Source: Oscillospiraceae bacterium
Lineage (GTDB): Bacteria > Bacillota > Clostridia > Oscillospirales > Ruminococcaceae
DNA length: 33,482 nt
Direction of reading: 5' to 3'
Assembly: GCA_021200565.1 (NCBI GenBank)
Contig: JAJQGJ010000009.1
Coordinates: 1 to 33,482 of the forward strand
Under the pieces are notes generated by a model. It was not told the origin of the DNA, made no database searches, and was given only the letters and a program-made list of their open reading frames with translations. This document shows, piece by piece, positions 1 through 7,289 of this stretch; within the stretch, counting starts at the first letter, position 1; each line of letters starts with the position of its first letter. The position numbers and the translations under genes are program-made.

Positions 1-17
1 TCCTTCTTATTTTTCTT

Positions 18-554
18 CTATTTTGCTATTGACTTTTTATAGCTGGTCTTTCTGACAACCAGCGTGAGCCTGAGGTCGCAAAGCGTTATCGTTGACCCTT
101 CGTTAACCCTTTTAGGCGTGTTTTTTACCAATCTTTCTCCATCAACAAGCGTCCCATAGGTGCTTAAATCCTGAACTATCACCCCAAGATTTCTGCGTGG
201 AGTTACCCTGATATGCTGCCTGCTGACAGACGGATAATCGCTGAGAAGCTCTGCTCCTATGCCGGTTCTGCCGACTATTCCTCCCTCATCGGGAATCGGT
301 ATCTCCGTGCCGGACAAAAACCTGAGGGCATACTTTGTGCTGCTGACAACAAAGCTGTCGCCCGCCTGCGTGTCCATCTCTTCATCCTGAGGCTTTCTGG
401 CGCCATTTAACAGCTCCTGAACCTTGGGATCGTTCTCATTATATGTCTGAAAATCCACCAATCTTCGCCCGCATGAAGGACAGTTGTCCGGAAAGCTCAG
501 CCGCTTCTCAAAAACTATCTTCTCCCCGCATGAACATATCTTGCAAAAGCTCAT
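18..554 (-). CDS. Zinc-ribbon FHA-domain protein
   Basis: A 178-aa protein. The N-terminus carries a Cys cluster (C4, C7, C9, C25, C28) that looks like a zinc ribbon. A linker leads to a C-terminal forkhead-associated domain at about 75-170, with the diagnostic GR (95-96), SRQH (111-114) and a DLSTYGT turn in place of the usual N-G-T. FHA domains bind phosphothreonine peptides, so this is a likely reader of the Ser/Thr kinase encoded two genes upstream. An SD (GGAGGAG) precedes the ATG. The gene begins 3 bases after the stop of the coiled-coil gene and is the last of the train inside the window; the operon may continue beyond base 1. No transmembrane segment is seen. The FHA call is firm; the partner is inferred. 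Confidence 0.9.
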   Translation of the reverse strand: MSFCKICSCGEKIVFEKRLSFPDNCPSCGRRLVDFQTYNENDPKVQELLNGARKPQDEEMDTQAGDSFVVSSTKYALRFLSGTEIPIPDEGGIVGRTGIGAELLSDYPSVSRQHIRVTPRRNLGVIVQDLSTYGTLVDGERLVKNTPKRVNEGSTITLCDLRLTLVVRKTSYKKSIAK

Positions 555-557
555 TTG

Positions 558-1631
558 TTACTCCTCCGTTGTGCGAGCTTTGAGCTCGGTTCTTCTTGCT
601 TTTTTCTGCTGCCTGGTTTTCTTCGAATCCTGAAGATCGCTCTGGGCACATATCGTGTCCAAGGATGCCGGCTCGACATAGACGTGATTGAAAACGATGC
701 CTTTCTCCAGTGCCAGCTCCTCCACCTCACGGTACATCGAGCAAATACTGTTTGCACCGGCTTCAAGGGCACGCTTCTGGTCGAGCGAGCCTTCTTTTGT
801 CTTCGCTATGGGCTCAAACATGATGCCCGAGCCGTCTGCACCTACGAATACATCGCACAGGGGCTGACCGTCAACAGAGAAGAGCTGACCTTCTGTGTGG
901 TCAAGAACCACCTGGTCTTTTACCGAGCAGCCGAGGCTTGCCATGATTTCTTCAATGGTGCTCATGATGTAGGCGTCCTGCTTCTGCTTTTCTGCAAGAG
1001 CAAGCAGCCGCTTTTTAGCGCTTGATACCTTTTCGGGGAGCGTTTCGACCGGCTCCTCTCCGACTAACTGGCACAGGGCGCAGTAATCGTAATACTCGCT
1101 CTCAAGCTTCTGATAATCAACCATCGAGCAAAGAGTGCCGCCCTGGATATAGCTCTCGATCCTCATCTTAAGATACTTAAGCTTGTCTTCAATGTCCATT
1201 TTCTGATTGCTGAGAGTCTTGGAGGTTTCGAGTAAAACCCGCTCTTTATCAAGAGCATCCTGCTCGGTGAGAACTGCACGGTCATCAATAGAGTCAACCA
1301 GCTTCTCTATTTCCTGCTCAAGCTGCGATGAGAAGATATGATTCTCCTCGAGAAGTGAAGACAGGTCTAAAATGGTCCGTGACGGCGCAGACTGCTCATC
1401 ACGCAGCTCCTCTCCGATACGTACCTTGCATATAAATCCGCTGACTCCCTCATCATCATTTGTGACTGTGACCTCCATATTTGATGAGGTGGAAGTCACA
1501 ACGCTGTTCTTATGTCCCTCAAGAAGCTGTGCTCTAATCTTGTTGATGTTTTCCATCAGCTCGGCTTTGAGTCTCGCTTTTCGCATAGCCTCAAGCTGCG
1601 CTGTCGAATAGTAGCTACTCACAATCTTCAC
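558..1631 (-). CDS. Coiled-coil protein, unknown function
   Basis: A 357-aa protein not recognised as a named family. It has a charged helical N-terminus (about 10-40), a predicted coiled coil at about 100-215, a mixed alpha/beta region at about 230-320, and a basic Lys/Arg-rich tail at about 335-357. It has no signal peptide, membrane segment or catalytic motif that I can see. It starts 8 bases after the kinase stop and ends 3 bases before the FHA gene, so it is almost certainly cotranscribed with both and may be a scaffold or kinase substrate (inference). Thr/Ser-rich stretches near 45-55 could be phosphosites, but that is only a guess. Confidence 0.8.
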   Translation of the reverse strand: MKIVSSYYSTAQLEAMRKARLKAELMENINKIRAQLLEGHKNSVVTSTSSNMEVTVTNDDEGVSGFICKVRIGEELRDEQSAPSRTILDLSSLLEENHIFSSQLEQEIEKLVDSIDDRAVLTEQDALDKERVLLETSKTLSNQKMDIEDKLKYLKMRIESYIQGGTLCSMVDYQKLESEYYDYCALCQLVGEEPVETLPEKVSSAKKRLLALAEKQKQDAYIMSTIEEIMASLGCSVKDQVVLDHTEGQLFSVDGQPLCDVFVGADGSGIMFEPIAKTKEGSLDQKRALEAGANSICSMYREVEELALEKGIVFNHVYVEPASLDTICAQSDLQDSKKTRQQKKARRTELKARTTEE

Positions 1632-1639
1632 CCTCTATC

Positions 1640-3226
1640 TTATAATTCATCCATATGTCTGAGCTCTCTTTCATAGCCCATCCTGTAGAACCACGCCTTG
1701 AACTGGTCGGAAGAAAGCATTGAGTCGATCTCCTTAGCGGAATGCCCTGTGATAGCAGAAATGAGAGTATCCAAAGAATCAACAGTCTTTCCGAAAACGC
1801 TGATGCTTGACTTTCCCTGGAGCGCAAAGCAAATTGTGCAGATTGCAGTCATATCTGCATTCGAATTCTTCCTTATGAGTTGTTCAAGCCGGTCAACCTG
1901 AGCCTGATCATACTGCATCTCCCTCAGATATGTAACCAGCATTCCGGAATAGAGGAATCTTATGGCAATCTGATCTCTTCCGGAAGCCAATGAACTCACG
2001 TAGCTTGGAAGATCCTGATATTCCTTGCCGCAGTAAAAAATTTGCCCTGAGCCCTTTTCCAGCAAGAGAAGAAGCCTGAATACAGCGGCATCCTCATCAT
2101 GCAAAATCACAAGCGGGCGAATTTCGGAAGCCAGCTCCTTGTCAAATTGCTGCACAAAATCTATGAGCTCTCTTCGCTTGACAACCTTTTTTGCCTGCTC
2201 CCAGTGAGCCTTGATTGCGTTTGCAAGCTGATGAAGAGTAGACACGGAAAGTGTCTGACCATCGAAGCGTCCGAAAATAAGTGGCTTTTTGGGACGTTCT
2301 CTTGCCGGGCGGGCATAGGAGCCTCTGCTGACAGGGCTCATATATTCGCCCTCTAGCCATCTTTTGACTTCATCATATCCCCAACGGCTCTCTTCATCCT
2401 CTGTGATGAGCCCTTTGACAAGATTCAAAAAACGTCCCTCAATCTGACTCGGCAGCTCAATGCCGTTTTCCCACGCCCTTGAAATCTCCTCGACGGACAT
2501 TCCGGAAAAGAGCGAGTGCCCTAAAATCATTCTGCAAATAACCAACCCAAATGAGCCGTAATCATAAGCGGGTGACATAGAAGCACTCCACAGAAGGGTC
2601 CGGACTCTCGGAGCGTATTCGGGAGTTCCTCTTGCCACATCTATAAGCTTTCCGTTTGCGTTTGTATACCCGCTGACGCCGCAGTCGCCGATTACAACAC
2701 GCTTCTTGCCGTCAGCGTAAAACAGATTGCTCGGCTTTATATCACAATGTACAATTCCACGCTTATGCAGCTCGTTGAGACCTTCGTTGATGGAAGGAAT
2801 AATGACTTCCTGCAGATGGGCGCTGTTGACCTCGGCTTCTTTTTCTAGTGTTCCCTCCGGATAATAATCGTATATTTCAAAATATCTGTCCTGATAGTCG
2901 CCGCATTCGACGACATGTGCGATATTCGGGTGACGGACGTTCATCAGAAAATCCTGAATCTGAGATGATGGTCGCCAGCCATCGTGGTAGATTTTGACTA
3001 CATACGGCTTTCCCCATTTTCTTGCCAGGTAGACATCAGACTGCTTCCCCTGCCCGCTCATAAGGGAGCTTATTATATAGCTGTCGGCAACAGATTCGCC
3101 TGACATCAGGTGCATTTGTGCAGAGGAAGTATTTGTTCCTGACGAGCCTGGCGCTACTGTGGCGGCTGCATCAATATTCTTTTGACCAGCTTGCCCGGGA
3201 GCCCTTGTTTCATCCGCATTTATCAT
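1640..3226 (-). CDS. Ser/Thr protein kinase (non-RD type) with C-terminal extension
   Basis: A 528-aa protein. After a low-complexity Ala/Ser/Thr N-terminus (1-45) comes a protein kinase fold at about 50-300: glycine loop GQGKQSDVY (58-66), VVK lysine K78, catalytic loop HCDIKPSN (160-167, D162), metal-binding DCG at 181-183 in place of DFG, and GTPEYAP (200-206) as the P+1/APE segment. The residue before the catalytic Asp is Cys rather than Arg, making it a non-RD kinase; such kinases usually do not need activation-loop phosphorylation. The helical C-terminal 200 residues are not recognised. No transmembrane anchor is seen, unlike PknB-type kinases. The start ATG overlaps the radical SAM stop by 4 bases, implying coupled translation. 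It likely phosphorylates neighbours read by the FHA protein (inference). Confidence 0.92.
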   Translation of the reverse strand: MINADETRAPGQAGQKNIDAAATVAPGSSGTNTSSAQMHLMSGESVADSYIISSLMSGQGKQSDVYLARKWGKPYVVKIYHDGWRPSSQIQDFLMNVRHPNIAHVVECGDYQDRYFEIYDYYPEGTLEKEAEVNSAHLQEVIIPSINEGLNELHKRGIVHCDIKPSNLFYADGKKRVVIGDCGVSGYTNANGKLIDVARGTPEYAPRVRTLLWSASMSPAYDYGSFGLVICRMILGHSLFSGMSVEEISRAWENGIELPSQIEGRFLNLVKGLITEDEESRWGYDEVKRWLEGEYMSPVSRGSYARPARERPKKPLIFGRFDGQTLSVSTLHQLANAIKAHWEQAKKVVKRRELIDFVQQFDKELASEIRPLVILHDEDAAVFRLLLLLEKGSGQIFYCGKEYQDLPSYVSSLASGRDQIAIRFLYSGMLVTYLREMQYDQAQVDRLEQLIRKNSNADMTAICTICFALQGKSSISVFGKTVDSLDTLISAITGHSAKEIDSMLSSDQFKAWFYRMGYERELRHMDEL

Positions 3227-3783
3227 TTCTTCACCTCCGGAATACCGATAGTCAGCATACTGTTTCCGTATAAAACGGTCTGAACCTCACGTTTGCAGGC
3301 GTCAAGACCACGGTATAGCTCGTGATGTCTGAAAACGTGAAGCTTCTGGTTTGAGGAGCCTCTTATTCCTATGCTGTCATTGAGCTCGTCAACATAGGGT
3401 CCGTCGACTATTGCAGATGATTGCGCAATAATTCTGTCGACATTCTCATCATGCATGGCAGCGAGCTCATCAAGCGTAAAGCCGGTGTAGATGAGAATAT
3501 CGTCGCTTATGAGAGCAAGCTCTTCAACCAGGTCGCAAAGAGCATCAGGCTGCAGAAAAGGCTCGCCCCCGGAAATGGTGAAGCCATCGGGAGATTTTCC
3601 TATGCGTCTTATGATTCCGATTATCTCGGAGGTCGACAATTCCTTTCCGGCTTCTATGGATTTAAGCTCAGGGCTGATGCAGCCCTGGCAATTACGGCAA
3701 CAGCCGGCTGTCCAGATTCCGATTCGCTCTCCTGGTCCCAGAGTTTTTACAGGGTAATATATCCGTGCGACACTTAAAGGCAT
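3223..3783 (-). CDS. NrdG/PflA-like radical SAM activating protein
   Basis: A 186-aa protein from ATG 3783, which is preceded by an SD-like GGAGC. The open frame extends further upstream, but that part overlaps the preceding gene and lacks family similarity. The N-terminal half carries the radical SAM [4Fe-4S] motif C28-x3-C32-x2-C35, then SGGEP at 71-75, which binds SAM. Length and layout fit the anaerobic ribonucleotide reductase activase/glycyl-radical-enzyme activase class, which makes a 5'-deoxyadenosyl radical and installs a glycyl radical on a partner. No NrdD- or PFL-like partner with a C-terminal glycyl-radical motif is encoded here, so the substrate is unknown and may be another protein of this operon. 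It starts 5 bases after the 348-aa gene and overlaps the kinase gene. Confidence 0.88.
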   Translation of the reverse strand: MPLSVARIYYPVKTLGPGERIGIWTAGCCRNCQGCISPELKSIEAGKELSTSEIIGIIRRIGKSPDGFTISGGEPFLQPDALCDLVEELALISDDILIYTGFTLDELAAMHDENVDRIIAQSSAIVDGPYVDELNDSIGIRGSSNQKLHVFRHHELYRGLDACKREVQTVLYGNSMLTIGIPEVKK

Positions 3784-3788
3784 AATTC

Positions 3789-4835
3789 TCAGAGCTCCGT
3801 TGTAAAGTGGGACGGGCAAACGAGCCTCCCGCCGGAAACCGTTCCTCCGCAGAAGAGGCAATGTCCGTTTCTTTTGCGAAGATATATCTCGTGCCCCATC
3901 TGCCACTGGTTCATTGCGTTTACAAGCACGTCGGAAGAGATGCAGAACGGTCTTCCATCTGTGAGAATCCTGAGACATTCTGTCGGTGTCGGTATTTTTC
4001 TTGTCAGCTCGCTCTGAAACGGAGAACGGGTTTTTGTGACAACATCCGCCCTGAGGAAATCGAGCGCCTTCGACGGAGGCGTGGAAAGAAGATTTCCAAC
4101 ACCCCAGCAATACGGTTCGTCCTGCTTGTCGGCTTCATAGGCGTCAATATTCAGAAAAGCATGTGTGCCAATCGGCTCTCTGTGCAAAGTGCTTGTGAGT
4201 ATCTCAACGCTTGCGGTGCTTTCAAAGCTCAGATGAAAATAATCCCCGCCAAAGAGAGCCTGCCCGCCGAGTTTGCGCTTGCTGATAACCCAGCTGTAAC
4301 CGGGACGGCTCACTTTCATAAGCCTTTTCAGATATTTCGTGTTTACTGCATTGATATATTCCTGCAGTCCCGGATTAGCTGACCAGGTCAGGTCTCTGAC
4401 ATCATCCATCCCGCCATAGAGCATAATGAGGTACACAGCGGTGTTCGCAGTCTGCTTCAACGCCTCGACATAGTCCATTATGTCCTTCTTTGGAAGAACC
4501 GTTATACTTTCTGTGAACGGCTCGGGAGAACGAAGAAGCCCCTGGCAGACAGAAGCCTCGCTTTCTATCATTTCGTTCGCCTGACGGATGCTCTCAAGCG
4601 TCTTAAGTGCTTCATAAGGATTGGCTCTGAGCTTGTTTATGAGCTTCTCACCATTTTCTCTCATAGACCCACCGATGCCAGAGTAGAAGTTATAGTTATT
4701 CAGGTAATCCTGAAGCCTAAGAACGTCGTCATCCGAAGATATTGCATCCTCATACAGCTGATTCAGTTCGTAGTCGTGCCCATTGGTCTCACGGCGCAAT
4801 ATATTCAAAAGGTAAATTACTCTTTTCGCATCCAT
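3789..4835 (-). CDS. Unknown protein with C-terminal Cys cluster
   Basis: A 348-aa protein with no family I recognise. The first half is helical and polar. The second half is mixed and ends in a putative metal-binding knuckle (CLFCGG, then CPSH) within the last 25 residues, which could be a zinc ribbon. It has no signal peptide or convincing transmembrane segment. It sits immediately upstream (5 bases) of the radical SAM gene, with which it is probably translated, making it one candidate for the activase's target or accessory (inference). An RPGY motif mid-protein is not convincing as a glycyl-radical loop because that loop normally lies near the C-terminus. Confidence 0.8.
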   Translation of the reverse strand: MDAKRVIYLLNILRRETNGHDYELNQLYEDAISSDDDVLRLQDYLNNYNFYSGIGGSMRENGEKLINKLRANPYEALKTLESIRQANEMIESEASVCQGLLRSPEPFTESITVLPKKDIMDYVEALKQTANTAVYLIMLYGGMDDVRDLTWSANPGLQEYINAVNTKYLKRLMKVSRPGYSWVISKRKLGGQALFGGDYFHLSFESTASVEILTSTLHREPIGTHAFLNIDAYEADKQDEPYCWGVGNLLSTPPSKALDFLRADVVTKTRSPFQSELTRKIPTPTECLRILTDGRPFCISSDVLVNAMNQWQMGHEIYLRKRNGHCLFCGGTVSGGRLVCPSHFTTEL

Positions 4836-4854
4836 TCCGCTTCATCCTTATCCG

Positions 4855-5280
4855 TCATTTGCCGTACTGCTGCAGTATCTCTGCCAATGCTATATATCTC
4901 GGGTCGTTCGGAGAGTAAGTCAGGGCTGCGCTGATGTGCTCAAGTGCATGAATTCTTGCATATTCTCCTCTTCCGTCGTTCAACTCGAGAATTGCCAGAA
5001 GAAATTCCCGGTCTCCGCAGAATGACATTCTTGATGAGCTCCGTCTGAGCTCAAGTCTGCCATAGCCTGAGCCGCCTCTCAACGCTTCAGACATCACAGT
5101 TTGGTCAGACACCATAGAACCGGCGTTATTACTGCTGGGAGCTTGCTCTTCCGTTACTGCTATTTTCCTGCCTCTTGAGTGCAGAATGTCACGGGCAGCG
5201 CTGACAGGCTCATATTCTGCGGCAAGAGTGTAGCACTCCTTGAGAAGCGACAGCTCCATGCCATCAGGTGAATCTTTCAT
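4855..5280 (-). CDS. Small helical protein, unknown function
   Basis: A 141-aa protein. A helical N-terminus (1-40), a Ser/Gly-rich linker (50-75) and a C-terminal pair of helices (about 85-138) that reads like one or two TPR-type repeats. An SD (GGAGG) lies 7 bases before the ATG. It is the first gene after the intrinsic terminator at 5298-5328 and heads the downstream half of the train (unknown 348-aa, radical SAM, kinase, coiled coil, FHA). No enzyme motif is visible. It could be an adaptor (inference). Confidence 0.72.
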   Translation of the reverse strand: MKDSPDGMELSLLKECYTLAAEYEPVSAARDILHSRGRKIAVTEEQAPSSNNAGSMVSDQTVMSEALRGGSGYGRLELRRSSSRMSFCGDREFLLAILELNDGRGEYARIHALEHISAALTYSPNDPRYIALAEILQQYGK

Positions 5281-5297
5281 CTTTCATCCTCCAAAGC

Positions 5298-5328
5298 AAA
5301 AATGCGGGAGGGAGCGCTTCCCTCCCGC
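5298..5328 (-). terminator. Internal intrinsic terminator splitting the operon
   Basis: On the minus strand a 10-bp GC-rich stem (GCGGGAGGGA / TCCCTCCCGC, forward 5304-5313 and 5319-5328) with a 5-nt loop is followed by ATTTTTG. It sits just after the membrane-protein gene and before the 141-aa gene, with no evident promoter in the 57-bp gap. It probably lowers expression of the signalling half relative to the motor half. Confidence 0.82.
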
Positions 5329-5337
5329 TGTCTGCAG

Positions 5338-5673
5338 TCAGATAGTACTGTTATTGTTTATCGTAGTGTTGAGCTGCTTCTGTGCCGCTTCCACTTTATC
5401 AGTGATTGCAGAAGCCCTACTGTGCATAAGGTATACTCCAACAAATCCGCCAATAAAAAGACAAGCCCCAAGAGCCACTAATACATTAAAGCCACAAAGG
5501 ACAAAGCCAATCACAGAAATGATCAACAAATACCAGGATTTTGTCTTGTCTGAGCTCGCACTATTTAAGGCTCCGCTTCCTAATCTTTCTGCTTCCGTAC
5601 ACAAATTTCTGTGAGCACTGGTAATGTCACTTTCGCATTTGTTGATTGCCCTTCTTGCTTCCTGAACTGTCAT
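5338..5673 (-). CDS. Small two-TM membrane protein
   Basis: A 111-aa protein: an amphipathic/coiled N-terminal helix (1-42), two adjacent hydrophobic segments at about 46-64 and 66-84 forming a hairpin, and a short polar C-terminal helix. Both ends are therefore predicted on the same face of the membrane. A strong SD (AAAGGAGGAG) precedes the ATG, and the gene follows the FtsK-like ATPase by 14 bases. It is the only clear membrane protein of the gene train, so it is the obvious candidate for a membrane anchor or pore component. Homology to EssA/EssB/YukC-type secretion proteins is not apparent. Confidence 0.78.
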   Translation of the reverse strand: MTVQEARRAINKCESDITSAHRNLCTEAERLGSGALNSASSDKTKSWYLLIISVIGFVLCGFNVLVALGACLFIGGFVGVYLMHSRASAITDKVEAAQKQLNTTINNNSTI

Positions 5674-5687
5674 TTCAAGCTCCTCCT

Positions 5688-7289
5688 TTATTCGCCGGTA
5701 GCCTTTTTATATGCCAATGAATAATCGTCTATCCATTCCTTTGCAGGGATGTCGTATGGGCGGAAGTGAGTGTTTCTGACATCGTTATTTATGTCCATAT
5801 ACACTGCGCTCTTGCCCTTTATGTTCCTTGATGGAGGCTCCGAGACAAGAATATCCATCGAGTCGTCATCAAGGTCATAGGCGATTCGCTTGCCAAACAT
5901 TCCGTCGTAGTTGTCGCCGAGAATATTTTCGATGCTTCTGATTCCCTCGCCCCAGACAATGCTGTTTACACCAAGCTTCGGACCATATGTTAAGATTCTC
6001 TGAAGCTTCTCAAGAGTGCTCAGACCGTCGCTGTCATCATCATAGATTCTGTGAGTGCGCAGCTTTCTTGCTCTGTTGATACCGAAGAACATGAAGAATA
6101 GTCGGTCAGCGGTTGATTTTCTTCCCTCGGAGCGTGCCATGACCTCATCGTACACGGTATTTATCATACCTTCAATATCGCCGACACCGGTGATTCCAAT
6201 CTGATTCTTGAAGCTGTCTCTGAGATACTTGAAATCGCACTCATCATCAGAGATTTCATCGGCGAGCAGGTCCACAATGTAAACAAGCTTGTTTGACTTG
6301 TTATTCTCGGTGTTAAGCTCCTCATAGAGAACGCTCATGGCTGAAAACTCGAACAGACTGAGAGCCATCTTTTCATCTCTGGTCACGATAAGCAGATTGT
6401 CGCTGTCCTTTGAACGAAGCTCAGAAATAAACTGAGTCTTCTTGCCGAAGCCTTGTCCGAGAAGCAAGCCATAGCTGTCACTGGAGTCTGTCAGAGGCTG
6501 GATGGTGTGCGGACCGACCTTTACAAGCTGATTGAAGCAGTTGTAGAAATTGTCCTCAGCGTTTGTCAGCATGATGCGTGTACTCAGATTCTTGTAAAGC
6601 TCACTGACGGCGGGATCTCTGTAGTACTCATCGAGACATTCCAAGAGCCTCTTGCGCTCGTCATCTTCGAGGAAGCTCACCTGGAAGTAGTTGTTGGCAG
6701 ACTCCACGCCTCCTCCGTTGTTGTAGATAGCTGAACCTGCATCCTGGTTCCGCCGCAAAGTCTCGGCAGCGGAGTTGTCGCTGCTCAGAATGGACGAAGC
6801 GCCTTCTTCGGCACCCTTTATCGCAATGCGGATGGACATCTGACTGAAATATGCTTCAAGACCGGAGCAATTACGGAAGTCCTGGCATGCAAGAATAAGA
6901 TGGATTCCCATCGCACGCCCCTGCATTACAAGTCTGTTGATGCAGGAAAGACATTCTGAGCTTATCGAGTCGCTTTCATCGCTCTTACGGAAAAGCTCCT
7001 GTACCTCGTCGAATATCATAACCAGCTTTGGAATCTTTGCAACGCCCGAAAGCTCAGAGTAGCCGTTAATATCCGATTTGCCATAACGGCTGAAATATTT
7101 GGTTCTTGCTTCAAGCTCATTGCAAAGCTCCTTTAACACGTTAAGACCGAATTCACGCTCACTGTTCAATGCCACAACACGAAGCGAGGGAAGCCTGTAC
7201 TGTGTGTAAATATTGAACTCGACGCCCTCCTTGAAGTCAAGAAGATACATCTGCACCTCATCCGGAGAGTAGCTTATCATCGTGCTCAT
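5688..7289 (-). CDS. FtsK/SpoIIIE-type ATPase, C-terminal part (frameshifted)
   Basis: The 533-aa open frame is the C-terminal part of one ATPase whose N-terminal part is at 7286-9397. It contains Walker B (LVMIFDE, D94/E95), the FtsK-type GIHLILACQ segment that follows, and a second, degenerate ATPase-like module whose P-loop reads GQGFGKKT at about 270. The ATG at 7289 has no SD and lies inside the P-loop domain, so it is not a natural start. Reading this frame upstream to 7328 gives TGAGKSTLLHTLIMST, completing the Walker A motif begun in the other frame. Joined by a -1 shift at 7328-7334 the product is 1236 aa. Translocases of this type pump DNA or protein through a membrane channel. Confidence 0.85.
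   Translation of the reverse strand: MSTMISYSPDEVQMYLLDFKEGVEFNIYTQYRLPSLRVVALNSEREFGLNVLKELCNELEARTKYFSRYGKSDINGYSELSGVAKIPKLVMIFDEVQELFRKSDESDSISSECLSCINRLVMQGRAMGIHLILACQDFRNCSGLEAYFSQMSIRIAIKGAEEGASSILSSDNSAAETLRRNQDAGSAIYNNGGGVESANNYFQVSFLEDDERKRLLECLDEYYRDPAVSELYKNLSTRIMLTNAEDNFYNCFNQLVKVGPHTIQPLTDSSDSYGLLLGQGFGKKTQFISELRSKDSDNLLIVTRDEKMALSLFEFSAMSVLYEELNTENNKSNKLVYIVDLLADEISDDECDFKYLRDSFKNQIGITGVGDIEGMINTVYDEVMARSEGRKSTADRLFFMFFGINRARKLRTHRIYDDDSDGLSTLEKLQRILTYGPKLGVNSIVWGEGIRSIENILGDNYDGMFGKRIAYDLDDDSMDILVSEPPSRNIKGKSAVYMDINNDVRNTHFRPYDIPAKEWIDDYSLAYKKATGE

Noticed and set aside
3784-4110. N-terminal 109-codon extension of the radical SAM frame
   Set aside because: It lies wholly over the 348-aa gene in another frame, lacks family similarity, and a good start with an SD exists at 3783.
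4260-4330. RPGY in the 348-aa protein as a glycyl radical loop
   Set aside because: It lies mid-protein; true loops lie near the C-terminus within a 10-stranded barrel, which is not evident.
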